A stretch of DNA of 33,748 nucleotides from DATHWB01 sp040902855 (GTDB lineage: Bacteria; Actinomycetota; Acidimicrobiia; Spongiisociales; ZC4RG35): assembly GCA_040902855.1 (NCBI GenBank), contig JBBDWN010000059.1, positions 1-33,748 of the forward strand, written 5' to 3'. The translations under genes and the position numbers were made by a program. Under the pieces are notes generated by a model, which saw nothing but the letters and a program-made list of their open reading frames with translations, was not told where the DNA came from and ran no database searches. Shown here one piece after another: positions 1-8,063 of this stretch (positions are counted from its first letter, which is position 1; every line of letters begins with the position of its first letter).

Positions 1-2
1 GC

Positions 3-35
3 CAGAGAACCCCGGGCCCGGCCCGGGGTTCTCTG
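3..35 (-). terminator. Hairpin terminator after groEL
   Basis: A perfect 14-bp stem (3-16 with 22-35, arm CAGAGAACCCCGGG) with a 5-nt loop lies 24 nt past the groEL stop codon. There is no U-run on the minus strand, as is common for GC-rich actinobacterial terminators. It is placed to end the groES-groEL transcript. Because the stem is symmetric, it could also stop transcription entering from the left. Confidence 0.8.
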
Positions 36-59
36 AATTGGATGGACGGACTCCTGGAC

Positions 60-1700
60 TCAGAAGTCCATTCCGCCGCCGCCACCACCACCGTGGTCGT
101 GACCGGCCCCAGCGGAAGAGTCTTCCTTCTTCTCGGCCACGAGCGCCTCAGTCGTGAGCAGCAGGGCTGCGATCGACGACGCGTTCTGCAACGTCGAACG
201 AGTCACCTTGGCGGGATCGATGACCCCGGCCTTCATCAGGTCCTCGTAGACGCCGGTTGCGGCGTTGAAGCCCATGGCTCCTTCGGCCGCACGAACCTGC
301 TCGACGACGACGCCGCCTTCGAACCCGGCGTTGAAAGCGATCTGACGGAGGGGCTCCTCCATCGAGCGACGCACGATGGCGCGGCCCGCCTTCTCGTCAT
401 CGGTTCCGCCGCGCACCTTGTCGATCGCGCTCTGGGCCCGAAGCAACGCCACGCCACCGCCGGGCACGACGCCCTCTTCGATGGCTGCCCGAGCCGCCGA
501 AACGGCGTCTTCGATGCGGTGCTTCTTCTCCTTCAGCTCCACCTCGGTGGCAGCGCCGACCTTGATGACGACCACACCGCCGGACAGCTTGGCGAGACGC
601 TCCTGCAGCTTCTCACGGTCCCAGTCCGAGTCGGTGTTCTCGATCTCGCGCTCGATCTGCTTGATGCGGGCGGCGACGTCGCCCTCGGAGCCTGCTCCGT
701 CGACGATCGTGGTGTCATCCTTGGAGATCACGACCTTGCGGGCACGGCCCAGCATGTCGAGGCTGACGCTGTCCAGCTTGAGACCGACCTCTTCGGAGAT
801 GACCGTGCCACCGGTGAGAATGGCGATGTCCTGGAGCATGGCCTTGCGACGCTCACCGAACCCCGGAGCCTTGACGGCCGCCGAAGCGAAGGTGCCGCGA
901 ATCTTGTTCACGACGAGCGTTGCGAGAGCCTCGCCCTCGACGTCCTCGGAGAGGATCAGGACGGGCTTTCCGGCCTGCATCACTCGCTCGAGCACGGGGA
1001 GGAGATCGTTGACCGAACCGATCTTCTGGTTGGCGATGAGGATGTACGGGTCCTCGAGCACCGCTTCCTGGCGATCAGCATCGGTGATGAAGTACGGGGA
1101 GATGTAGCCCTTGTCGAACTGCATGCCCTCGGTGAATTCGATCTCGAGGCCGAACGTCTGGCCTTCTTCCACCGTGATGACGCCGTCCTTGCCGACCTTG
1201 TCGAACGCATCCGCGATCGTCTTGCCGATGACGTTGTCGTTGTTGGCCGAGATCGAGGCGACCTGGGTGATCTGGCTCGAGGTCTCGATGTTCTTCGACA
1301 TCTCGCCGATCGCCTTGACGGCGACGTCGACGGCGGCCTCGATGCCCCGCTTCAGCTCCATCGGGTTGGCGCCGGCGGACACCTGACGGAGGCCTTCCTT
1401 CACCATCGCCTGAGCGAGCACGGTGGCCGTCGTGGTGCCGTCACCTGCAACATTGTCGGTCTTGTTCGCGACCTCGTAGGCGAGCTTGGCTCCCATGTTC
1501 TCCCATGGGTCGTCCAGCTCGATCTCCTTGGCGATGGTCACGCCGTCGTTCGTGATGGTGGGTGCGCCCCACTTCTTCTCAAGAACGACGTTGCGGCCTT
1601 TGGGGCCGAGTGTCACTTTGACGGTATCGGCGAGCTTGTCGACGCCCGCCTGCAGACCCTTACGGGCCTCTTCATTGAATCGAAGTTCTTTGGCTGCCAT
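60..1700 (-). CDS. groEL: 60 kDa chaperonin GroEL
   Basis: GroEL forms the double-ring ATP-driven folding chamber in the cytoplasm, capped by GroES. The protein is 546 aa, the usual length. The N-terminus MAAKELRFNEEARKGL, the ATP-site block GDGTTTATVLA near residue 86 and VPGGGVALLRA near residue 410 are diagnostic. The C-terminus is a short mix: a GHDH stretch followed by a glycine run and MDF. It is therefore neither the long His-rich tail of many actinobacterial GroEL1 proteins nor the classical GGM repeat. A strong Shine-Dalgarno (AGGAGGAG) precedes the ATG. It follows groES by 18 nt in one operon controlled by two CIRCE operators. Whether the genome has a second groEL cannot be seen here. 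Confidence 0.98.
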   Translation of the reverse strand: MAAKELRFNEEARKGLQAGVDKLADTVKVTLGPKGRNVVLEKKWGAPTITNDGVTIAKEIELDDPWENMGAKLAYEVANKTDNVAGDGTTTATVLAQAMVKEGLRQVSAGANPMELKRGIEAAVDVAVKAIGEMSKNIETSSQITQVASISANNDNVIGKTIADAFDKVGKDGVITVEEGQTFGLEIEFTEGMQFDKGYISPYFITDADRQEAVLEDPYILIANQKIGSVNDLLPVLERVMQAGKPVLILSEDVEGEALATLVVNKIRGTFASAAVKAPGFGERRKAMLQDIAILTGGTVISEEVGLKLDSVSLDMLGRARKVVISKDDTTIVDGAGSEGDVAARIKQIEREIENTDSDWDREKLQERLAKLSGGVVVIKVGAATEVELKEKKHRIEDAVSAARAAIEEGVVPGGGVALLRAQSAIDKVRGGTDDEKAGRAIVRRSMEEPLRQIAFNAGFEGGVVVEQVRAAEGAMGFNAATGVYEDLMKAGVIDPAKVTRSTLQNASSIAALLLTTEALVAEKKEDSSAGAGHDHGGGGGGGMDF

Positions 1701-1718
1701 TGTTCACTCCTCCTGAGT

Positions 1719-2009
1719 TCAGTTGACGATCGCGAGAAGATCGCGCTGGCTGAGGACGAGGTGCTCGACGCCGTCGATCTTGAACTCGGTTCCGGCGAAC
1801 TTTGAATACAGGACGGTGTCACCCACCTTGACGTCCATGGGAAGACGGTCACCGTCATCGTCGAACGCGCCTGGTCCGGCTGCGACGACTTCCCCTGTCT
1901 GGGGCTTTTCCTTGGCGGTGTCGGGGATGACGAGACCGGACGATGTGCGAAGGTCCTGGTCTGCATCTGGTTTGACGACCACTCGGTCTCCGAGAGGCTG
2001 AAGCTTCAT
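1719..2009 (-). CDS. groES: 10 kDa co-chaperonin GroES
   Basis: GroES is the heptameric lid of the GroEL chamber. The 96-aa protein begins MKLQPLGDRVVVKPD, the standard GroES opening. It contains the mobile-loop region after residue 20 (TSSGLVIPDTAKEKPQ) and the GEVVAAGPG block near residue 39. The AGGAGGAG ribosome site lies a few bases before the ATG. It is the first gene of groES-groEL. Its 5' leader carries two CIRCE operators, so heat induction through HrcA is expected. Confidence 0.98.
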   Translation of the reverse strand: MKLQPLGDRVVVKPDADQDLRTSSGLVIPDTAKEKPQTGEVVAAGPGAFDDDGDRLPMDVKVGDTVLYSKFAGTEFKIDGVEHLVLSQRDLLAIVN

Positions 2010-2060
2010 CTAGCTCCTCCTACGACTGTTGTTGGCGGTAGCAGCCGTTGATGACGACTG

Positions 2061-2087
2061 CTAGCACTCGCAATACAAGAGTGCCAG
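2061..2087 (-). promoter_or_regulatory. CIRCE operator, promoter-distal copy
   Basis: Inverted repeat CTAGCACTC-N9-GAGTGCCAG matches the CIRCE consensus TTAGCACTC-N9-GAGTGCTAA with the exact 9-nt spacer and three mismatches (two in the outer flanks, one in the right arm). It lies 52 nt upstream of the groES ATG. CIRCE is the binding site of the heat-shock repressor HrcA, known to act at groESL promoters. Confidence 0.92.
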
Positions 2088-2093
2088 CCCAAA

Positions 2094-2120
2094 TTAGCAC
2101 TCACGACACGAGAGTGCCAA
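2094..2120 (-). promoter_or_regulatory. CIRCE operator, promoter-proximal copy
   Basis: TTAGCACTC-N9-GAGTGCCAA matches CIRCE at all but one position, with the 9-nt spacer. On the minus strand the outer bases give TTGGCA, which could serve as a -35 element, with TAATTT 18 nt later as a weak -10. That would place the operator over the groES promoter; the promoter itself is inferred. The site ends only 6 nt from the tsaD stop codon. Confidence 0.93.
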
Positions 2121-2126
2121 GGCCGG

Positions 2127-3122
2127 TCAGAGGCGCTTTCCGGCATCGACAGTCGATTCCCACGAGGTGATGGCGCCCCGCTCCAGCCAGTGGACTGCGG
2201 CGGCGCCGATCATCGCTCCGTTGTCGGTTGCCAGGTCGGGCGAGGGCAGGTGGATGGCGATCCCACGCTCGTCGCACGCTTCGGTGAGGCGTTGCCGAAG
2301 ACGTCGATTGGCAACGACGCCGCCGCCGGCGGCGACGCGACGCACACCGATGTCCTCGACCGCGTTCAATGTCTTCTCGACCAGAACGTCGACGATCGCC
2401 TCCTGTATGGAAGCGGCCACGTCCGCCCGGGGCGGCAGCGCATCGGCGTTCTTCTGGAGATAGGTGATCACCGCGGTCTTCAGCCCCGAGAACGAGAAGT
2501 GGTGGCGGCGATCGGCCAACGCGCGGGGAAAGCGAATGGCCGCCGGATCGCCACCCTCGGATTCGGCGTCGATGGCGGGCCCGCCGGGGAACCCGAGTCC
2601 CATGACCCTGGCCAGTTTGTCGAACGCTTCTCCGGCGGCGTCATCGATCGTCTCTCCGAGGATCACGTACTCACCCCATGCCTTGACGTGCACCAACTGG
2701 CTGTGGCCGCCCGAGACGAGCAAGACGATCGCCGGTGGCTCGTAGTCCGGATGTTCGAACACCGGCGCGAACAGGTGGCCCTCCATGTGATCGACGCCGA
2801 CGAAGGGAAGTTGACGCGCCCAGGCGGTCGCCTTGGCGAAGGAGTGACCTACCAAGAGGGCGCCGACCAGACCGGGACCTTCGGTGGCGGCGATCGCGTC
2901 CAGGTCGTCTGGGTGAACGCCTGCGTCGGTCAATGCTCGATGTGTGAGTGATCTGATCGCCTCTACGTGGGCACGGGCAGCGACCTCGGGCACCACTCCC
3001 CCGAACCGGGCGTGGAGGCCGATCTGGGAAGACAGCACGTTCGACAACATCTCCCGACCGCGTACGACTGCCACGGCCGTCTCGTCACACGAGGTCTCGA
3101 ACGCGAGGATCGTCGGATTCAC
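2127..3122 (-). CDS. tsaD: tRNA t6A synthesis protein TsaD (Kae1/YgjD family)
   Basis: TsaD transfers the threonylcarbamoyl group to A37 of ANN-decoding tRNAs, working with TsaB and TsaE, both encoded just upstream. With a GTG start at 3122 the protein is 331 aa, normal for the family. It opens with the ILAFETSCDET block and carries the metal-binding His pair H112 and H116 in HMEGH, VSGGHSQL for nucleotide binding, and a C-terminal DNGAMIG motif. The GTG is preferred over an upstream in-frame ATG at 3188 because its product starts at the conserved NPTILAFET and it overlaps the rimI stop as GTGA. The upstream start would add 22 unconserved residues. Confidence 0.96.
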   Translation of the reverse strand: MNPTILAFETSCDETAVAVVRGREMLSNVLSSQIGLHARFGGVVPEVAARAHVEAIRSLTHRALTDAGVHPDDLDAIAATEGPGLVGALLVGHSFAKATAWARQLPFVGVDHMEGHLFAPVFEHPDYEPPAIVLLVSGGHSQLVHVKAWGEYVILGETIDDAAGEAFDKLARVMGLGFPGGPAIDAESEGGDPAAIRFPRALADRRHHFSFSGLKTAVITYLQKNADALPPRADVAASIQEAIVDVLVEKTLNAVEDIGVRRVAAGGGVVANRRLRQRLTEACDERGIAIHLPSPDLATDNGAMIGAAAVHWLERGAITSWESTVDAGKRL

Positions 3123-3619
3123 GACAGCGTCTCCCTGATCGCCTGCAGTCGACCGGCGTACTCCGCCCCGTCGATCTCGTGGACCCACATGATCAACGCA
3201 TCCTCGTCCCGGTAGTACTGCTTGCGAACTCCGACGGGAGCCATGCCGAACTTTCGGTACAGCGCCTGAGCGGCGGCGTTGGAAGCCCTGACTTCAAGGG
3301 TCAGCGCCCCGGCTCCCGAATCGAGCGCGTGATCGACCAGCGCCAGCATCAGGCGGGTGCCGACCCGACCCTGTCGACAATCCGGGTCGACCACAACAGT
3401 GGTGATGTGAGCTTCACTGCCGACGAGCATCACGCCGCCGTATCCGGCGAAAGTCTCGCCGACCTCGGCGACCATGTAGCGACGGCTCTCCTGTGCCAAC
3501 TCGTCTTGGAACACCTGGCGGGACCACGCCTGGGAGTACACCCGCTGCTCCAGGGCGTGAGCGGCCTCGACGTCCTCCAGTCGCATCGATCGCAGGCTCA
3601 CTGTCGGCGCAGTCGTCAT
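3119..3619 (-). CDS. rimI: Ribosomal-protein-alanine N-acetyltransferase RimI (GNAT)
   Basis: RimI acetylates the N-terminal alanine of ribosomal protein S18 in E. coli; actinobacterial homologues sit in the same tsaB-rimI-tsaD cluster. The 166-aa protein shows the GNAT acetyl-CoA loop RQGRVGTRLM near residue 85 and the RimI pattern LEVRASNAAAQALYRKFG with a following RKQYY. An ATG at 3619 is chosen because it overlaps the tsaB stop as ATGA and has a G-rich ribosome site just upstream. A start four codons earlier (3631) is possible but would lie in that ribosome site. It is coupled to tsaD by GTGA. Confidence 0.93.
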   Translation of the reverse strand: MTTAPTVSLRSMRLEDVEAAHALEQRVYSQAWSRQVFQDELAQESRRYMVAEVGETFAGYGGVMLVGSEAHITTVVVDPDCRQGRVGTRLMLALVDHALDSGAGALTLEVRASNAAAQALYRKFGMAPVGVRKQYYRDEDALIMWVHEIDGAEYAGRLQAIRETLS

Positions 3620-4326
3620 CGGTCCCCCCACGGATCCGACTCCAGAGCCGCCCAGTTGATCTGGACATCCGGCTCGCGGAGATACAGCGGGCGCACCTCG
3701 TCTGGATGAGGTATCTCGTCCGCTTCGAGCGATGCGGCCGTCGCCTCGATCAACGTCTCGGCGTGCGGGTGACGGGGTCCGCCCTTCTTCACGCGGTGCA
3801 GGCCGCGCAGGGTGTCATCTCCGACCGCCGCCGTGTCCCCGACCAGAAGGACTTCCTTGGGATCGGATTCCAGAGCAGCTCGCAGCTCTTCAGGGGACAT
3901 GACCTCTGGAACGGCGTCTTTGACCACCCCGCCCGGCACCGGGTGATAGGAGGAGACGGCGAGTTCACCTCGACGGACGTCGACGACAGCCCAGATGTGT
4001 CGCCGGCCGGTGGCCGCCCGCAACGCGATGGCGTCAAGTGAGACAGCGGGGAGAAGGGGCACGCCGACGGCTGCCGCCAGACCCTGAGCGGTGGCGATGC
4101 CCACCCGGATACCGGTGTAGAGCCCCGGCCCGACGTCGACGACGACCGCGTCGAGGTCCTCCGGCCGCCACCCTGCCTGGTCGAAGCAGAAGTCGATGGC
4201 GGGTACCAGGAACGCCGAATGTCCCCGACGATCGACCCTGGCGGCGGAGGCCACGAGCTCACGACCGTCTGCGAGGGCGACCGACGAAGCCGGAGTGGCG
4301 GTCTCGATGGCGAGCACCTTGGACAT
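3616..4326 (-). CDS. tsaB: tRNA t6A synthesis protein TsaB (YeaZ)
   Basis: TsaB is the catalytically inactive paralogue of TsaD and its dimer partner in threonylcarbamoyl-adenosine synthesis. The 236-aa protein starts MSKVLAIETATPASSVAL, the first strand of the ASKHA fold, and has GPGLYTGIRVGIATAQGLA, the family signature, near residue 65. It lacks the HxxxH metal site of TsaD, as expected. The ATG at 4326 overlaps the tsaE stop by one base (TGATG); an in-frame ATG 12 codons upstream is less likely. Confidence 0.95.
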   Translation of the reverse strand: MSKVLAIETATPASSVALADGRELVASAARVDRRGHSAFLVPAIDFCFDQAGWRPEDLDAVVVDVGPGLYTGIRVGIATAQGLAAAVGVPLLPAVSLDAIALRAATGRRHIWAVVDVRRGELAVSSYHPVPGGVVKDAVPEVMSPEELRAALESDPKEVLLVGDTAAVGDDTLRGLHRVKKGGPRHPHAETLIEATAASLEADEIPHPDEVRPLYLREPDVQINWAALESDPWGDR

Positions 4327-4781
4327 CAGCTGGCGACCTCGGCGATCGGCCGCCCATTCCACGCGCCGATGGGTCGAAGGGTGATCGTCCGCGACCCGTC
4401 ATCGGCGACGGCGAGATCCACACCGAGGCGGTCGATCGGAAGAGCCGCGCCGATCACATCGCCCCACTCGATGGCGACCACCCCGTCCCGTCCGAGTTCG
4501 AAGACCTCGAGATCGTCGAACTCGAGCGACGACCCGATCCGGTAGACGTCCACATGGACGAGTGTCAGAAATCCAGACGGATAGGTACGCATCAGGACGA
4601 AGGTCGGACTGGTGACGTCCTCTTCGACTCCCAAGCCGTCCGCCAGACCGCCGACGAACGTGGTCTTGCCGACGCCCAGACCCCCGGAGAGCACGATCAC
4701 GTCGCCCGGCCGACAAAGTGAGGCCAGGCGGGCGGCCAACGCGCGGGTCTCCATCTCGGTGGGACAGTTGACGACGATCAC
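4326..4781 (-). CDS. tsaE: tRNA t6A synthesis ATPase TsaE (YjeE)
   Basis: TsaE is the ATPase that regulates or resets the TsaB-TsaD complex. The 151-aa protein has a Walker A loop GGLGVGKTT at residues 33-41, the SPTF block near 59 and VAIEWGDVI with the conserved E-W pair near 103. The GTG start at 4781 overlaps the stop of the uracil-DNA glycosylase gene as GTGA, implying translational coupling; an ATG at codon 10 is an alternative. It is the first of the three t6A genes in this run. Confidence 0.95.
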   Translation of the reverse strand: MIVVNCPTEMETRALAARLASLCRPGDVIVLSGGLGVGKTTFVGGLADGLGVEEDVTSPTFVLMRTYPSGFLTLVHVDVYRIGSSLEFDDLEVFELGRDGVVAIEWGDVIGAALPIDRLGVDLAVADDGSRTITLRPIGAWNGRPIAEVAS

Positions 4782-5410
4782 CCGAACAGTCCCAACTGCT
4801 CGGCGTCGGTGGCACCGACGGTCACTCCGTCGTCAGCGGGCTCGGGCGGCTGGCTGCCCGCGTCCAGAACCGTGCGCATGATTTCGAAGTCCTTCCGCAT
4901 GAGGTTGGTGATGCGGTCGCCTCCCCGCAACGCCGCGGCCGGATGGTACGTGGGCACGAGCACCTTGTCCTTCCACCAAGGGTACGAAGCTCCCCGCAAC
5001 CGGGTGATACCGGTCTCTGTCCTCAGAAGCAGCTTCGTGGCGAAGTTTCCGAGGGTGACGACGAGCATCGGATCGACGAGTTCGAGTTGTGACCGCAGGT
5101 ATCCCTTGCATGCGTCGATCTCTGCGGGTCGGGGATCGCGATTGGCAGGCGGGCGGCACTTGAGCACATTGGCGATGTAGACCCGATCCCGTGCGATCCC
5201 GGCCTCTCCGAGCAGTTGGTCGAGCAGCCGTCCGGCGGCACCCACGAACGGCTCGCGTGGAAGGTCCTCGTTCTTGCCGGGCGCCTCGCCGACGAACATC
5301 AGGTCGGCGTCGGACGAACCAGTGCCGAAGACGACCTTCGTCCGGGTCTCCGCCAGGGTGCATGCGGTGCAGGATTCGGCGAGAAGGCGCAGTTCGGCGA
5401 GTTCGGACAC
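4778..5410 (-). CDS. Family 4 uracil-DNA glycosylase (Fe-S type)
   Basis: This enzyme removes uracil from DNA, starting base-excision repair. The 210-aa protein has the four family 4 cluster ligands in order: C14 and C17 (CTAC), C85 (KCRPPANR) and C101 (ACKGYL), which bind a 4Fe-4S cluster. The catalytic motif GEAPG is at residues 41-45, and the second motif THP-like block appears as TYHPAAALRGG. The last 30 residues are low in conservation and end QLGLFG. It lies 12 nt downstream of alr and overlaps tsaE by GTGA. A DNA repair gene between alr and tsaE is not part of the common actinobacterial order I recall. Confidence 0.94.
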   Translation of the reverse strand: MSELAELRLLAESCTACTLAETRTKVVFGTGSSDADLMFVGEAPGKNEDLPREPFVGAAGRLLDQLLGEAGIARDRVYIANVLKCRPPANRDPRPAEIDACKGYLRSQLELVDPMLVVTLGNFATKLLLRTETGITRLRGASYPWWKDKVLVPTYHPAAALRGGDRITNLMRKDFEIMRTVLDAGSQPPEPADDGVTVGATDAEQLGLFG

Positions 5411-5422
5411 GACCTCGCCAGC

Positions 5423-6508
5423 CTATTCGATGAAACGCCGGGGCAGTCTGGGACCGACGCCGCATACGATCTCATAGTTGATGGTTCCCGTGAGGGCGGC
5501 CCATTCGTCGGCCGTGATCTCGGACTCGCCCTGTCTGCCGATCAGCACAACCTCGTCGCCCACCTCCACCCGATCATCGCCACAGTCGACGACCAGTTGA
5601 TCCATCGTCACCGTTCCGGCGAGCGGTCTCCGGCTGCCCCCGATCAGGACAGTCCCCTCGTCAGACAGCAGACGCGGAACTCCGTCCGCATATCCGATCG
5701 GCACCGTCGCCACAGTGGAATCCGAAGCGAGCGGACGTCTCCGTCCGTATGACGGCCGCGCTCCGGCCGCATGGCGCCGCACATGGGACACGTGCGAGAC
5801 GATCCGCATCGCCGGTCGCAGGTCGATCAGAGGGCGACAGCGATCAGACGGATACAACCCGTACAGACCGAGGCCCACCCGAGCCATGTCGCCCCCACCG
5901 CGGAGAATGGCGGCACCGGTGTTCGAATGATGAACGATGGCGTCCGGGCCGATGACGCTCGAGAGATGCTCGACTGCATGTTCGAGCAACGCCACCTGGA
6001 TCTCGGTGAAGCCGGGATCGGATTCCGAAGCTGCGAAATGCGTCCAGATACCTCCGACGCCGAATCCGAGTGTCTTCGCCTGGTGAGCGAGGGCGGTGAT
6101 CGTCATCAAGTCGGCACCCGCCCGATGCATCCCGGTATCGATCTTGAGATGGATCGGTCCGACACGATCCCGAAAGTCCGCCAGGGCCTCGAGAAACACC
6201 GGCCGGTAGACGGTGGGGGTGAGATCCCACTCGGCCACCATCGACGCATCGGCCACCGCGGGTTCGGAGAGGAGGAGGATGGGAGCGGTGATGTCCGCCT
6301 CTCTCAGCCGGATGCCTTCCTCCAGCAGCGCCACCGCCAGCCAGGCGGCCCCGTTGTCGACGGCGGTCTCGGCCACCGGAACGTCGCCATGGCCGTAGGC
6401 GTCGGCCTTCACGACCGCGCAGAGGGCCGTGTCCCCCAGATGTGAGCGGAAGGCGGCCACGTTGTGAGCGACCGCTCGCAAGTCGATCTCGGCCCATGAC
6501 GGTCTCAT
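5423..6508 (-). CDS. alr: Alanine racemase (PLP-dependent)
   Basis: Alr interconverts L- and D-alanine for peptidoglycan and uses pyridoxal phosphate. The 361-aa protein starts MRPSWAEIDLRAVAHN and has the PLP lysine K34 in VVKADAYGHG. It also has the fold-III TIM-barrel segments HLKIDTGMHRAG and GIWTHFAASE, the catalytic Tyr in PSYGRRR, and PIGYADGVPR. Length and motif order are normal. The ATG at 6508 overlaps the nnr stop as ATGA. Reading can be extended upstream in frame for 75 codons, but that part overlaps nnr and shows no Alr similarity. Confidence 0.96.
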   Translation of the reverse strand: MRPSWAEIDLRAVAHNVAAFRSHLGDTALCAVVKADAYGHGDVPVAETAVDNGAAWLAVALLEEGIRLREADITAPILLLSEPAVADASMVAEWDLTPTVYRPVFLEALADFRDRVGPIHLKIDTGMHRAGADLMTITALAHQAKTLGFGVGGIWTHFAASESDPGFTEIQVALLEHAVEHLSSVIGPDAIVHHSNTGAAILRGGGDMARVGLGLYGLYPSDRCRPLIDLRPAMRIVSHVSHVRRHAAGARPSYGRRRPLASDSTVATVPIGYADGVPRLLSDEGTVLIGGSRRPLAGTVTMDQLVVDCGDDRVEVGDEVVLIGRQGESEITADEWAALTGTINYEIVCGVGPRLPRRFIE

Positions 6509-7815
6509 GAGTCTGCCCAGGCGTACCGGCCGACCTCGCCCACCAGCGCGGCGGCAGTGACGGAGCCCGCGCGAGCGAGGAGACTCCGCCCGGCGATCCC
6601 ATGCCAGTACGCCGCCGAACGAGCAGCGTCGGGGCCCCCGAGCCCGCGCGCCAAGAGCGCGCCGATCATCCCGGAGAGCACATCTCCGGTCCCGATCGTC
6701 GCGAGTTCCCGCCCGCCGGTGTTGATGATCCACGGCACGTCGCCATCGACGATGGTCGGTGATCCTTTGCGGAGCAAGGTCGCCTGGGTCGGTTCGCCCC
6801 CCATGCGACGGAGCTCAGCGGCGTGGGGGGTCAGCACGATGCCAGGGTGAGCGGCACGGAGTGACCGCGATCCGAGCGCGTCGGCGTCGATGACCGTGAG
6901 CCCTGTCCGGTCGTGGGCGTGGGCGACGAGATCGGAATACGCGTCGCCAAGCCCCGGACCGACCACCCATACGTCGAATCTGGCAGGGAGGTCGTCGATC
7001 GGATAGGCCAGCAGTTCGGGGGCGAGAGACTGGGCGAGACGCACATCCGGCGTTGCCACCCCCACCGCGCCCGCTCCGAACGCGAGGGCGGAACGAGCGG
7101 CCATCACCGCCGCACCGGTCATCCCTACCGCACCGCCAATGACCAGGACCGAACCGGCTGACCACTTGTGGGAGTCGCGGGGTCGAGTGGGGCGGGGAGC
7201 GTCGGATGCCTCGGCCAAACGGTACGCCGGGACGCCGCCTTCGAGTCCGATGTCGACCACGACGACCTCGCCACAGTGGTCCGGTCCGTCACCGAGCAAA
7301 TGGCCCGGCTTGAGGGAATGGAACGCGACGGTCACGTCTGCCCGCAACGTTCCGTCACCAGCTTCTCCCGAGTCCGCCGCGAGACCCGATGGGAGGTCGA
7401 GCGCCAGAATCGGCGCGCCGCCGAGCCCCCACTCCGCCACCTCAGGCGGGACGCCGGGTCGTGATCCAGCGCCGTAGACCCCGTCGACGACGAGATGCGG
7501 TTCGGAAGATGCGATACGGCTCACGCCCTTCGCCATCGCCGCATGGTGACGAGCTGCATCCGTGCCGGGGGAGCCGAACGGGATCAGCGACACCGTGGCT
7601 CCGCGCCGCGCGAGAACCGAGGCAACCACGTAGGCGTCGCCGCCGTTGTTCCCTGGTCCGGCGAGAACCACCACATGCGAGCCGTATCCGATTCCGAATC
7701 GCGCGACTGCGACATGGGCGGCTGCGACACCGGCGCGTCGCATCAGGTCCACCACGGGGATGGGGCTCGCATCGTCGACCCGAGCCGATTCCGCTGCTGT
7801 CAGCACTGGGAGCAC
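6505..7815 (-). CDS. nnr: Bifunctional NAD(P)H-hydrate epimerase/dehydratase
   Basis: Nnr repairs hydrated NAD(P)H: the N-terminal YjeF domain epimerises the R form and the C-terminal ribokinase-like domain dehydrates the S form. The 436-aa protein has the epimerase signature GPGNNGGDAYVVA near residue 54 and LDLPSGL near 140. The dehydratase domain starts near residue 215, with GSVLVIGGAVGMTGAA, VVGPGLGD, VLTPHAAEL and the anion loop GTGDVLSG. The GTG start at 7815 gives the usual N-terminus. It is the first gene of a run to tsaD, divergent from the plus-strand CoA-transferase. An 8-bp stem hairpin (7828-7849) lies in its leader. Confidence 0.95.
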   Translation of the reverse strand: MLPVLTAAESARVDDASPIPVVDLMRRAGVAAAHVAVARFGIGYGSHVVVLAGPGNNGGDAYVVASVLARRGATVSLIPFGSPGTDAARHHAAMAKGVSRIASSEPHLVVDGVYGAGSRPGVPPEVAEWGLGGAPILALDLPSGLAADSGEAGDGTLRADVTVAFHSLKPGHLLGDGPDHCGEVVVVDIGLEGGVPAYRLAEASDAPRPTRPRDSHKWSAGSVLVIGGAVGMTGAAVMAARSALAFGAGAVGVATPDVRLAQSLAPELLAYPIDDLPARFDVWVVGPGLGDAYSDLVAHAHDRTGLTVIDADALGSRSLRAAHPGIVLTPHAAELRRMGGEPTQATLLRKGSPTIVDGDVPWIINTGGRELATIGTGDVLSGMIGALLARGLGGPDAARSAAYWHGIAGRSLLARAGSVTAAALVGEVGRYAWADS

Positions 7816-7827
7816 CGACTGATCCTA

Positions 7828-7849
7828 CGGCCGCCGCGGTGGGCGGCCG
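7828..7849. repeat. Short GC-rich inverted repeat in the nnr leader
   Basis: CGGCCGCC and GGCGGCCG form a perfect 8-bp stem with a 6-nt loop, 13 nt upstream of the nnr GTG. It could hinder ribosome access or act as an operator. At this GC content chance is a serious alternative. Confidence 0.4.
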
Positions 7850-7993
7850 CTGGTTCGTCCCCTTATGCGACCGTTGGAGATGCCGACAGGATCATCAGAA
7901 CCGGGTCGATGCCCTCGATGCCACCCGACGCCCGTGTCCCGCACAGCGTCACCCCCGGTTCTCTGCGCGGCACGGATGCCGCACGGATGGCGG

Positions 7994-8019
7994 GAGTGGC
8001 GGCGTGCACGCCGCCACTC
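7994..8019. promoter_or_regulatory. 26-bp perfect palindrome between nnr and the CoA-transferase
   Basis: GAGTGGCGGCGTG is followed immediately by its exact reverse complement, giving an uninterrupted 26-bp dyad centred on GTGCAC. It lies 44 nt upstream of the CoA-transferase ATG, just before the -35 region, in the divergent nnr/CoA-transferase gap. Perfect symmetry without a loop suits a dimeric DNA-binding protein better than an RNA terminator. The regulator is unknown. Confidence 0.6.
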
Positions 8020-8050
8020 TCTGCCCACCCTCCATCGGATCGGGAACCCC

Positions 8051-8056
8051 TACGAT
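8051..8056 (+). promoter_or_regulatory. Possible -10 element of a leaderless CoA-transferase transcript
   Basis: TACGAT lies 7 nt before the ATG at 8064. A start site 6-8 nt after a -10 box would fall on or next to the ATG, giving a leaderless mRNA. No Shine-Dalgarno is visible upstream of this ATG, which fits. No convincing -35 is present. Confidence 0.5.
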
Positions 8057-8063
8057 CGAATCG

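Noticed and set aside
42..1805. Plus-strand open frame of about 587 codons opposite groEL
   Set aside because: Antisense to an unmistakable groEL, low-complexity composition and no ribosome site or family motif.
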